Shown piece after piece: positions 7,333 to 14,198 of a stretch of 19,412 bases of DNA (positions within the stretch are counted from its first letter, which is position 1; every line of letters starts with the position of its first letter). The notes beneath the pieces were generated by a model that saw only the letters and a program-made list of their open reading frames with translations, was not told where the DNA came from and did not search any database. A program made the translations under genes and the position numbers. The stretch covers positions 1 through 19,412 of the forward strand of contig JAEDMI010000019.1 of NCBI GenBank assembly GCA_016303085.1. Direction: 5' to 3'. This stretch comes from Acetatifactor sp. (GTDB taxonomy: Bacteria; Bacillota; Clostridia; Lachnospirales; Lachnospiraceae).

Positions 7333-9033
7333 TTACTCCACATATCCGAATCCCAGAATGGTAAACTGCTTTTCTTCATCCCCATTCTGCATACATATTT
7401 CCACATGATGCTGCTTCCTCTCTCCGTTCCGGAACAAAATCAGGGCATTGCAATGGGTCCAGCCCACTTCCCGGGGATTGACGGTGCGCACCTTCTCTCC
7501 GTCCACATAGGCATCAATGCATCCCGCCAGAGGCGAGCCGGAATCCTTTGCCACAATCAGCAAAGCACTACATACAATGTCCATAACAAAAGGCCTGCTA
7601 CCGGACGTGTGCATCCAGTTATTGGGAAACTCAGGTGTGGTAAAAAGATTTCTGTCTCTTTCCACCGCTTGCAATTCTTTGTCCGTCCCGCTAAAGTCGC
7701 CGCAGTCAATCCGTACCGCAGCCACCCCGTGAGTCCTGTCCAGGAGCTTCAGGTTTTGAAACTCTGCGCTGTAGGGCGCCTTGATGTCTCCGTAATCCGG
7801 CTCCTCCCCATCCATAGGCATTTTATCCACCGTTTTCAGCAGATACTCAATGGCATCCGCCATGACCGTGTGTCCGTAATTGCTGGGATGATAGACATCA
7901 TAGAAGAACTGGTTCTTGGTCAGTACTCTTCCCTCGCCTGCCTTCTTATAAAACTGTTCCACCACGCAATCCTTCACACTTACCATAGGAAGCTTGTATG
8001 CCTCTCCCACCGGGGCAAGGCGCTCCTGGAGATTCCAGTCGTACGCAAATACCGCAAACAGCAGGATCACACCGGGCTTCTGCTCAGACAACAGAATTTT
8101 CCGTACAAGACTGTCATAGCTGTGCCCCTTGGTCTCATCGCCCTCATCATTCACAGCATATTCAACAATAATTAAATCAGGTTTTATTTTTCCATCGTCA
8201 CAGACATCTCTCTCGTAGCGCACCATGCCAAGTTCCGAGGAAGTTCCGCCCACGCCGGCTTTTACATAATGAACATTCTCTTCGGTTCCCCTGCCGCACA
8301 ACTTACAAAAGCGCTCAAAAGTCTTCCACGCATAACACTGGTTATTAATCGGAATTGCGCCTGCACCCTGAGTGATGGAGCCGCCGATAAAGGCAACCGT
8401 TACATCCTCCCCCCGTCTGGCTTTCTCAATAGCCCGCTTGACGCGAAGATTGTTACCTGTCTGCATCAAAGACTTTTTCAGCATTTCCTGATATTCAGGG
8501 CAATCAAATTCCACCGTGCCCTCCTCCTCGGGCTCCGGCGCATCAAATCCGTCCTGCAGCAGAAATCTCACAGCCACCTTAGCCTGCATATCCGCCTTTG
8601 GAAACTCAAACCGAATCTGGCCGGGAATATCGTCATCCTCAGACCATTCCACCTCATCCAATTTCACAATCTGCTCCATTCCGTCAGCTTTCACCGGCAC
8701 ACGAATGGTGGTTCCCGAACCGTAGGTATCACGCTTTCCGTACATTTGGAAAGCAAACTGCACCACCTCATTCGGTCTCTCCATCTCCACGGTAACTCCC
8801 ATGGAATATACCAGCTTTTTGAAGCCTTCGGCAGTTGTCAAAAGTTTCAACATACCCTCGTCGGTAATTCCGCCCACGATTTTGGCAAAGCTCACCAGTC
8901 TGGAGTCATTCAGGTAAATAAACTGTGTTCCGGTTCCGTCCGGCTGCACGGAGCCTGCCACTGCCTTGTTCCGCATCACATAAAAACACTTTCTCTTTTT
9001 CTCCGCATCTTTTGGTGCTTTGGGTCCTGTCAC
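7333..9033 (-). CDS. SGNH/GDSL-type carbohydrate esterase (probable xylan acetylesterase)
   Basis: 566 aa from a GTG at 9033, chosen because GGGAGGG lies 7 bases upstream. An in-frame ATG at 9060 lacks a ribosome binding site. From the GTG, the SGNH blocks are GGSITQG (Ser219), AGVGGTSSELG (Gly262-263), VEYAVND (Asn295) and DVYHPSNYGH (Asp379, His382), so a full catalytic set is visible. The esterase core is about residues 210-405. It lies between an N-terminal beta-rich domain (about 20-190) and a C-terminal beta-rich domain (about 425-566) that could bind carbohydrate. No signal peptide. It is the first gene of the operon, 32 bp before the GH115 gene, so removal of acetyl groups from glucuronoxylan fragments is the natural inference. 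The architecture recalls CE2/CE17-like gut enzymes, but I cannot place it in a CAZy family with confidence. Other ester substrates remain possible. Confidence 0.85.
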   Translation of the reverse strand: MTGPKAPKDAEKKRKCFYVMRNKAVAGSVQPDGTGTQFIYLNDSRLVSFAKIVGGITDEGMLKLLTTAEGFKKLVYSMGVTVEMERPNEVVQFAFQMYGKRDTYGSGTTIRVPVKADGMEQIVKLDEVEWSEDDDIPGQIRFEFPKADMQAKVAVRFLLQDGFDAPEPEEEGTVEFDCPEYQEMLKKSLMQTGNNLRVKRAIEKARRGEDVTVAFIGGSITQGAGAIPINNQCYAWKTFERFCKLCGRGTEENVHYVKAGVGGTSSELGMVRYERDVCDDGKIKPDLIIVEYAVNDEGDETKGHSYDSLVRKILLSEQKPGVILLFAVFAYDWNLQERLAPVGEAYKLPMVSVKDCVVEQFYKKAGEGRVLTKNQFFYDVYHPSNYGHTVMADAIEYLLKTVDKMPMDGEEPDYGDIKAPYSAEFQNLKLLDRTHGVAAVRIDCGDFSGTDKELQAVERDRNLFTTPEFPNNWMHTSGSRPFVMDIVCSALLIVAKDSGSPLAGCIDAYVDGEKVRTVNPREVGWTHCNALILFRNGERKQHHVEICMQNGDEEKQFTILGFGYVE

Positions 9034-9211
9034 GTCTTTTCCCTCCCGTTTATCATACATTCTGTTATTTTCAGTTTAGTCTACTTCCCCTGTAGAATCT
9101 TCCTAAACGTTGTGGATTGCTACTCATTTCTTGCTAATTTTGCTTCCTCGCCTCTATGTCTGGCATGGTAAAAAAGTTTCGTTCTGGTACTTTCTATCAA
9201 GCCAGTTTTGC

Positions 9212-9217
9212 TATACA
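9212..9217 (+). promoter_or_regulatory. Possible extended -10 of the ECF S-component gene
   Basis: TGCTATACA (9209-9217) fits an extended -10 (TGnTATAAT-like), about 65 bp before the start codon. The -35 region is poor. Transcription would start near 9224, placing the CCCGGG hairpin at the 5' end of the mRNA. Confidence 0.35.
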
Positions 9218-9228
9218 CTTGCTTCAAC

Positions 9229-9248
9229 GCCCGGGACGAAACCCGGGT
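9229..9248 (+). promoter_or_regulatory. 5'-UTR hairpin before the ECF S-component gene
   Basis: CCCGGG (9230-9235), loop ACGAAA, CCCGGG (9242-9247), extended by a G-U pair. It lies about 20 bases upstream of the AGAGGAG ribosome binding site. It may be a 5' mRNA-stabilising stem or part of a regulatory leader. No known riboswitch consensus could be matched. Confidence 0.5.
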
Positions 9249-9282
9249 AAATAAATTCGGAAAAAGAGGAGATAATGAGATT

Positions 9283-10215
9283 ATGGAAAAGAAGAAAAGT
9301 TACGGTCTGCTTATCATAGGGGCAATCCTGCTGATAGCAGGTATCATCCTTGCAGTAATCACCTTCAACAACAGTTATCAGGAATCTGTAACTGTTGGCA
9401 ATACTTTGAAGGAAGTCAAAGCACAAATCAGCGCAATTAACGACGGAACCGCCACCGGAGACCTGGATGCCCTGAAGGCACAGCAGACAGAATTGTCTGC
9501 GGAGAAGCTGAGCCTGGAGCGCCCCTACTCCTACAGCCTTGCACTGGTATTCCTGTCTGTACTGCTGACTGCCAAGGGCATCTACAATGCAGTACACGGC
9601 GTGTACAAATCCACCAAAACAGACATCAGACGCCTTGCAATGGCAGGGCTTCTTGCCGCTCTCTGCTACATTGGATTTGCTTTCTTTAAAATTGACATTC
9701 CCGTAGGCACCGAAAAGACCGCTTTCCACTTCGGTAATGTTTTCTGTGTACTGGCAGCGTTGCTTCTGGGCGGTTACTGGGGCGGTCTGGCAGGCGCGGT
9801 GGGACTTACCATTGCCGACCTGACCACTGCTTATGTCACCAGTGCTCCCAAAACCTTCCTGTTAAAACTGTGTATCGGCCTTATCGTGGGATTTGTGGCC
9901 CATAAAATCTTCAAGCTGGATCAGGATCATGATGCTAAATACGTGACTAAGGTTACCATACTTGCCAGTGCATGCGGTATGGGCTTCAACATCATCGCAG
10001 ACCCTCTCGTGGGATACTTCTACAAGACCTATCTGCTGGGTGTTCCTCAGGATTTGGCAGCAAATCTGGCAAAAATCAATCTTGGTGTCACTTCGGTAAA
10101 CGCTGTTCTTGCAGTTATCCTGGCGTCCCTGTTCTATTTTGCCCTGCGCCCCGCTCTCAAGAAATCCGGACTGTTTGTCAATGTAACACCCGTTGTTGAA
10201 AAGCCGGAAAAATAA
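9283..10215 (+). CDS. ECF transporter S component with N-terminal membrane/coiled-coil extension
   Basis: 310 aa. Start chosen at 9283 because AGAGGAG (9265-9271) precedes it and the protein then opens with MEKKKSYGLL and a membrane helix; an upstream in-frame ATG at 9208 has no ribosome binding site. Residues 8-28 are a membrane helix. Residues 30-80 are polar with a short helical stretch (DLDALKAQQTELSAEKLSLE), and 83-105 form a second helix. The S-component core follows (about 113-292), with RRLAMAGLLAALCYIGF, a membrane run rich in Gly and Ala (LLLGGYWGGLAGAVGL) and SAPKTFLLKLCIGLIVG. It would bind a vitamin or other micronutrient in the membrane and use a shared EcfA-EcfT energising module encoded elsewhere. 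The substrate cannot be read from the sequence. A single-gene unit, with its own terminator. Confidence 0.85.
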   Translation: MEKKKSYGLLIIGAILLIAGIILAVITFNNSYQESVTVGNTLKEVKAQISAINDGTATGDLDALKAQQTELSAEKLSLERPYSYSLALVFLSVLLTAKGIYNAVHGVYKSTKTDIRRLAMAGLLAALCYIGFAFFKIDIPVGTEKTAFHFGNVFCVLAALLLGGYWGGLAGAVGLTIADLTTAYVTSAPKTFLLKLCIGLIVGFVAHKIFKLDQDHDAKYVTKVTILASACGMGFNIIADPLVGYFYKTYLLGVPQDLAANLAKINLGVTSVNAVLAVILASLFYFALRPALKKSGLFVNVTPVVEKPEK

Positions 10216-10239
10216 AGTTGTGCTACTGTTACGGCAAAC

Positions 10240-10272
10240 AAGCCGGGGAGGCTGACTCCCCGGCTTGTTTTT
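10240..10272 (+). terminator. Strong intrinsic terminator after the ECF S-component gene
   Basis: A perfect 10-bp stem AAGCCGGGGA / TCCCCGGCTT (10240-10249 with 10257-10266), a 7-base loop, then GTTTTT. It also separates the gene from the converging DUF4097 gene. In the minus direction the tail is TTGTTTG, so weaker termination of that operon is plausible. Confidence 0.92.
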
Positions 10273-10316
10273 ATCTATCCTTCCTTTCCGTGGTTACACA
10301 CATTCCGGCTAAAGGA

Positions 10317-11285
10317 TTACTTCTCAAATTTAACAGTTACATTACCCATGGAACAGTCAAGCTCCATCTTCTTTGCCGCACCGTTGTCAATGCTTTTCTC
10401 CTGCGAAAAACCGCTGTAACTTTTTCCGTCCAATGTCAGGTTACCCATGGCGCCGCTCAGTTCATAGTTGAAATCCTCCTGTTTTCCCGCGATCCGCAAT
10501 TCCAGGTTGCCCATGGAACATTCCGCGTCTACATTTCCGCTCACGGCCCCCTTTGCCACAAACTCTCCCATGCCGACCTCTGCAGTCAAATCCGTTACAT
10601 TCATGTCAGTCAACTGTATCTGTCCCATGCCGACATTAATTTCCAGTCTCTGCACTTCTGCCCCATCCGCTTCAATCTGTCCGGCACCTACCTCCAGAGC
10701 AGCATTTTCGGCGCGCAGATTGGGAAATTCCAGTACACCGGCTCCCAAATTGATTTTTATCTCACCAAAGTTGCGATTTGCCGGCACATAAAGTGTAATC
10801 TTACTTCCGCTTATCTCACTCCACTGTCTTGCAACGGTAGTAGTTTTCATATAAAGCGTTTCATTTTCCACATATGTCTGGAATTTTCCGACACCCTTTG
10901 CCTCCACATAAAAGGAATCATCCTCGGATTCCTTCACCCGGAAGGAGCAGCCTCCGGCTTCAATTTCCAGGTTAGCCACAGTGCCCTCAAGTGAATATTT
11001 GTCGATATCCCCGCTTAACACAGGATAATTACTGTCAAAGCTGACAGAGTCCTTGATATCATAGTTCACCTCATCCAGGCTGTCGAATATGTCATCTCCT
11101 ATCGCGATTCCCCAATTCCGGTCCGTCGGATTCAAATTGATTCTGACTCTTCCTCCCGTGACATTTTCCACCACCTCTGAGATTGTATTTCTTCCCTTTG
11201 CCGTGCTGCCGGCAATGCCCAAAGCCAGTCCCACCAGCACTAATATCAACGCAATAATTGCACAGACCTTCATAAATTTTTTCAT
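10317..11285 (-). CDS. DUF4097-family beta-solenoid protein
   Basis: 322 aa, with AAGGAGG 7 bases upstream of ATG. The start overlaps the stop of the HAAS/DUF1700 gene by 4 bases (ATGA), so translation is probably coupled. Residues 1-28 are a lysine-led hydrophobic segment (signal anchor). The C-terminal half is a solenoid with [GS]-[AM]-G turns beginning at residues 181, 200, 219, 238 and 257, an exact 19-residue period. Looser turns follow at 279 and 312. The turns have the form VGAGQIE, VGMGQIQ, VGMGEF, CSMGNLE. It is a paralogue in kind, not in close sequence, of the protein at 762-1862. The family is linked to envelope surface or stress functions, and no enzyme activity is known. It is the last gene of the PadR-controlled operon. 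Confidence 0.86.
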   Translation of the reverse strand: MKKFMKVCAIIALILVLVGLALGIAGSTAKGRNTISEVVENVTGGRVRINLNPTDRNWGIAIGDDIFDSLDEVNYDIKDSVSFDSNYPVLSGDIDKYSLEGTVANLEIEAGGCSFRVKESEDDSFYVEAKGVGKFQTYVENETLYMKTTTVARQWSEISGSKITLYVPANRNFGEIKINLGAGVLEFPNLRAENAALEVGAGQIEADGAEVQRLEINVGMGQIQLTDMNVTDLTAEVGMGEFVAKGAVSGNVDAECSMGNLELRIAGKQEDFNYELSGAMGNLTLDGKSYSGFSQEKSIDNGAAKKMELDCSMGNVTVKFEK

Positions 11286-12022
11286 ACCGTTGCCTCCTTT
11301 TTCTTACCGCGAAACAGCCGCCAGATTCCTCTGAAAACAGCCGGTGTCACAATTCCTGCCATAGCTACCGCCAACATCAAAAACAGAATACCGATACCTC
11401 CGCATATCAGTCCTCCGCCTATCAGGGCAATTCCCACCAAAGGATCCACCACCAGGCACTGCACTCCTACGGCACACAACACAATCAGCACAATGAACAT
11501 AGAAAGCATCACCATGACAACTGCAAAAATCAGGGCGAACCAGGTTACCAGCACACCAAACAATACTCCCAGCAAGCCTATCACAAGTCCCAGAAGTACC
11601 GGTGATGCAAATATCAAAGCTATGGTAATCAGGACAATTGCCCATCCCGGCATTCCTTTTTTCGCAGGAGCCGGCGTCGAATACACCTGATTTTGCCCGG
11701 CTTCTCTTTCTTTTTCTGTATTCGGCGCAGTGTCCTGTTCAAAATACCTCTCTTCGGTTCCTGTCTTACCGTATTCCACCACGGCCCTGTCCGAAGGCTG
11801 TGCTCTCCGCGGCATATTTTCACCCGTATTTCCCGGCAAATCTCTCTTGATGTTTTCCGCCACTCTGGCCGGATTGCCCAGAGCTTCGATGACTTCCTGC
11901 TCATTCTCCGCCCCGGCATCATCAAAGTAGTCATTGTAATATTGCAGAGCTTCCTCCCGCTCCGCAGGGGTAATGTTCCGGAGCAGCTGCTCCAGCTGTG
12001 ACATAAATTCTGTTCTGTTCAT
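11282..12022 (-). CDS. HAAS/DUF1700-domain membrane protein
   Basis: 246 aa from the ATG at 12022, chosen because GGAAGGA lies 9 bases upstream and the domain begins with MNRTEFMSQLEQLL. A longer in-frame ORF from 12088 would overlap the PadR gene. Residues 1-62 match the HAAS/DUF1700 helical domain (EREEALQYYNDYFDDAG, then EVIEALGNPARVAENIKRDL). A polar linker (about 63-123) leads to hydrophobic stretches at about 126-150, 152-186 and 196-224, with a basic C-terminal tail (RGIWRLFRGKKKEA). The start lies 4 bases after the PadR stop, and the downstream DUF4097 start overlaps its stop, so the three genes form a tight operon. The HAAS domain is thought to act as a sensor or adaptor for partner membrane or transport proteins. 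The exact role is unknown. Confidence 0.87.
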   Translation of the reverse strand: MNRTEFMSQLEQLLRNITPAEREEALQYYNDYFDDAGAENEQEVIEALGNPARVAENIKRDLPGNTGENMPRRAQPSDRAVVEYGKTGTEERYFEQDTAPNTEKEREAGQNQVYSTPAPAKKGMPGWAIVLITIALIFASPVLLGLVIGLLGVLFGVLVTWFALIFAVVMVMLSMFIVLIVLCAVGVQCLVVDPLVGIALIGGGLICGGIGILFLMLAVAMAGIVTPAVFRGIWRLFRGKKKEATV

Positions 12023-12026
12023 AAAC

Positions 12027-12344
12027 TCAAATCCTTCCCTCAAACAAGCCTGTAATCTTGTCAGAATACTGCCGCCATTCACTCTCATAGAGCCTCAACT
12101 GCGCCCACCCGCTGCTGGTAATCTTATAATACCTCCGATTCCTGCCTGCACATTCCATGTCATAGACCTCCAGACATTCATCCTTCTGCAATCTGCGCAG
12201 AACCGGATACAGGGTTGACTCCGACAGTTCAATGACCTGCCGGACTTCCTGAGTAATCTTGTATCCGTAAGTACCCTCCGGTTCCTTTGATACAACAGCC
12301 AGCACAATGGCATCCAAAAGAGCGGCTCCCGTGTTAAATACCAT
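12027..12344 (-). CDS. PadR-family transcriptional regulator
   Basis: 105 aa, a normal length for short PadR proteins. AAGGAG lies about 8 bases before the ATG. The winged-helix domain is clear: LLDAIVLAVVSKEPEGTYGYKITQEVRQVIELSESTLYPVLRRLQKDECLEVYDMECAGRNRRYYKIT, including the typical YGY and ESTLYPVLRRL recognition-helix blocks. A short C-terminal helix serves for dimerisation. It is the first gene of the operon with the HAAS/DUF1700 and DUF4097 genes. A perfect inverted repeat over its promoter points to autorepression. The effector is unknown; PadR proteins often sense phenolics, drugs or envelope damage. Confidence 0.93.
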   Translation of the reverse strand: MVFNTGAALLDAIVLAVVSKEPEGTYGYKITQEVRQVIELSESTLYPVLRRLQKDECLEVYDMECAGRNRRYYKITSSGWAQLRLYESEWRQYSDKITGLFEGRI

Positions 12345-12370
12345 GCAATCGCTCCTTTACTATTTTGTAT

Positions 12371-12425
12371 AATATTATATGGTGTATAGCATCCTTGTTG
12401 TTGATACTATACACCATATAATATT
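12371..12425. promoter_or_regulatory. Perfect 19-bp inverted repeat, probable PadR operator
   Basis: The arms AATATTATATGGTGTATAG (12371-12389) and CTATACACCATATAATATT (12407-12425) are exact reverse complements separated by 17 bp. The right arm covers the -10 and spacer of the padR promoter. The left arm falls about +10 to +28 in the leader. Each arm has its own weak TATA-N5-TATA dyad, so two PadR dimers could bind. Arrangement and position suggest a double operator for autoregulation. In read-through transcripts from plsY it could also fold as a long hairpin, but no T-tract follows. Confidence 0.75.
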
Positions 12426-12434
12426 GTATGTCAA
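12406..12434 (-). promoter_or_regulatory. Sigma-A type promoter of the PadR operon
   Basis: Minus-strand TTGACA (12429-12434), a 17-bp spacer and TATAGT (12406-12411), about 60 bp before the padR start codon. It is the best housekeeping promoter in the window. The TGA stop of the upstream plsY-like gene (12431-12433) lies inside the -35 hexamer. Confidence 0.85.
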
Positions 12435-13063
12435 TATACTATTTCCTCGATTTTGTCTATTTTCTCTTTTTCCTCAAAATTCTGCTGTTTAACACTGTTC
12501 TTACGGATGACCACACCGGATAAGAGAATCACTCCCAGCCAAAATTCCACGGATAACCGCTTTGCCAACATCAAAACTGTTGCTCCTGCCAGGAAAGAGA
12601 GGAATGTAATCCGTGTTCTTCTGGTATGAGGGCGAATCTTCAGCGCAGAATTCAGTATATACAGAAAGCACAGCAATGCCAAAAGCTCCGTATTCAGCGG
12701 AAGAAGTCCTATGAGTACCCCAAAGGATACGGCAATTGCCTTTCCTCCTTTTCCGTGGTGGAAGAGGGAATATGCATGTCCAAACACCGGCGCCGACATA
12801 ATCAGCGGAAAAAGACTTCCTGTTGCAAGTCCCATCCGAATTGCACAGTGTACGGGAAGAGCCCCTTTCAGAATATCTCCGATCAGACACAAAACTCCTA
12901 CGGGAACTCCTGCATATTTCATTGCATTTGCGGTACCGGGATTGTGATCCTCCGCAAGCTCCGTCACATCTATTTTCTTAATGATTCTGGGTAGAAAACT
13001 TCCAAATAAAAAGCTTCCGCATAGAAGTCCCGCAACAATCATAAATATCTGATGCTTTATCAT
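12431..13063 (-). CDS. plsY: PlsY-like glycerol-3-phosphate acyltransferase (divergent)
   Basis: 210 aa with about five membrane segments. PlsY transfers an acyl group from acyl phosphate to glycerol-3-phosphate, the first step of phosphatidic acid synthesis. Visible family motifs are GSFLFGSFLPR (16-26), EDHNPGTANAMKYAG (38-52), DILKG (63-67) and GHAYSLFHHGKGGKA (95-109). The second motif departs from the usual GSGNxGxTNxxR: Gly-Thr-Ala-Asn is kept, but the first Ser-Gly-Asn and the Arg are changed, so activity or substrate may differ from standard PlsY. AGGAG lies 8 bases before the ATG. The start overlaps the glycosyltransferase stop by 4 bases (ATGA), so the two genes are coupled. The C-terminal tail is charged (QNFEEKEKIDKIEE), and its stop codon lies in the next promoter. 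Confidence 0.8.
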   Translation of the reverse strand: MIKHQIFMIVAGLLCGSFLFGSFLPRIIKKIDVTELAEDHNPGTANAMKYAGVPVGVLCLIGDILKGALPVHCAIRMGLATGSLFPLIMSAPVFGHAYSLFHHGKGGKAIAVSFGVLIGLLPLNTELLALLCFLYILNSALKIRPHTRRTRITFLSFLAGATVLMLAKRLSVEFWLGVILLSGVVIRKNSVKQQNFEEKEKIDKIEEIVY

Positions 13064-14172
13064 TTCGTATTCTCCTGTGCCATAATGAATTCGCAGATTC
13101 TGCGCGCGGCATCCGGCTTTCCGTGCCCCCTCTGTGCCCTGCGCATCATCTCCCGCATGGAGTCACTCTCCAGAAGTTCCAGTCCCTTTCGTATGACTTC
13201 ATCTTCATTTTTATCTGAAACGCTCATACCTCTCTCTGTAAAGAATGCCACATTTCTCTCCTCACATCCGGGTATGGGGTGCGTATGCACCAAAGGCACT
13301 CCCGCCGCCACAGCTTCTGTAGAGGTAAGCCCGCCGGGCTTTGTAAACAGCACATCCGCTGCCGCCATATATTCCTGGGCTTTGTCCGTAAAATCCAGTA
13401 TAACGATTCTTTCCGTATCGGCATATCTCTGCCGCAGGGCTGTCTTCAGCTTCTCGTTGGTACCTCCCATCACATAAATGCAGGTATCCTCATTTGTCCT
13501 ACAAAAAAGCTTTTCCACCATGCTCTCCACATTTCCGTATCCCATACTGCCAGTCATAATCAGAACACATTTCTTATCACAGTCAATGCCCAGTCTGCGG
13601 CGACATTCCTCTGCCGAAGGCAGCCTGACAAATCGTTCAGACACGGGAATTCCCAGAGGAATCAGCTTTTCTTCCGGAATCCCCCGTTTGACAAATTCAG
13701 GCAGTAAATCCTCATGGGGAATAAAGAAATAATCCGGATTTGTCTCCTCCGTGAAAGGAATACAGGTATAATCCGTAGCAATAAAATAGGATTTGAGCTT
13801 TGGATGATACTTTTTCATCATATATGTCACGGCTTCCGCCGGGAACAGATGCGGCATTACCACCGTATCAAAGCCGTTCTGCATGATATAATCATACAAT
13901 TTTCCCGCGTAGAGCTTGTTTGCGTAATATACAGGACTCTTATGCCTGGATGAACTGATTGCCTTTCCCACCTTATAGGCTCCCCCAAAGACACCTTTCT
14001 CCGTGCTCCAGATATAAACCTTCCTGCCGTAGCTTGCCGCCTTCTCCGAGGCAAAGTCCAACGCATCCGCCATGACACAGGAAATTCCGTTTTTTTCAAA
14101 CTGTTCCTTGATTGCTTTCGCCGCAGAGTTGTGTCCCTCTCCGGTTCCGGTGGATAAAATCAGTACTTTCAT
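13060..14172 (-). CDS. MGDG-synthase/UgtP-type glycosyltransferase (GT28-like)
   Basis: 370 aa. The N-terminal domain opens with MKVLILSTGTGEGHNSAAKA, the glycine loop and His typical of monogalactosyl- or monoglucosyl-diacylglycerol synthases. The C-terminal nucleotide-sugar domain has TKPGGLTSTEAVAAGVPLV (277-295) and PIPGCEERN (299-307), the GT28/GT-B donor-binding signature. Such enzymes add glucose or galactose from a UDP-sugar to diacylglycerol, making membrane glycolipids or lipoteichoic acid anchors. No membrane helix is present, so a peripheral membrane protein is expected. It starts 26 bp after the GH13 gene, with AGGA about 10 bases upstream, and overlaps the PlsY-like gene, which makes phosphatidic acid for the acceptor lipid. 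Sugar and acceptor specificity cannot be told from the sequence. Confidence 0.87.
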   Translation of the reverse strand: MKVLILSTGTGEGHNSAAKAIKEQFEKNGISCVMADALDFASEKAASYGRKVYIWSTEKGVFGGAYKVGKAISSSRHKSPVYYANKLYAGKLYDYIMQNGFDTVVMPHLFPAEAVTYMMKKYHPKLKSYFIATDYTCIPFTEETNPDYFFIPHEDLLPEFVKRGIPEEKLIPLGIPVSERFVRLPSAEECRRRLGIDCDKKCVLIMTGSMGYGNVESMVEKLFCRTNEDTCIYVMGGTNEKLKTALRQRYADTERIVILDFTDKAQEYMAAADVLFTKPGGLTSTEAVAAGVPLVHTHPIPGCEERNVAFFTERGMSVSDKNEDEVIRKGLELLESDSMREMMRRAQRGHGKPDAARRICEFIMAQENTK

Positions 14173-14198
14173 CCTTTGTATATCCTTACCTTTCTCCC

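Noticed and set aside
9229..9248. Guanidine-II (mini-ykkC) riboswitch, suggested by the ACGA in the hairpin loop
   Set aside because: That class needs two hairpins with an ACGR tetraloop. Here there is one hairpin with a six-base ACGAAA loop.
9061..9282. THF, preQ1 or fluoride riboswitch upstream of the ECF gene
   Set aside because: None of the conserved cores I know could be matched in this stretch.
12371..12425. The 19-bp inverted repeat as a terminator of the plsY operon
   Set aside because: No T-tract follows on the minus strand, and one arm overlaps a strong promoter, so an operator fits better.
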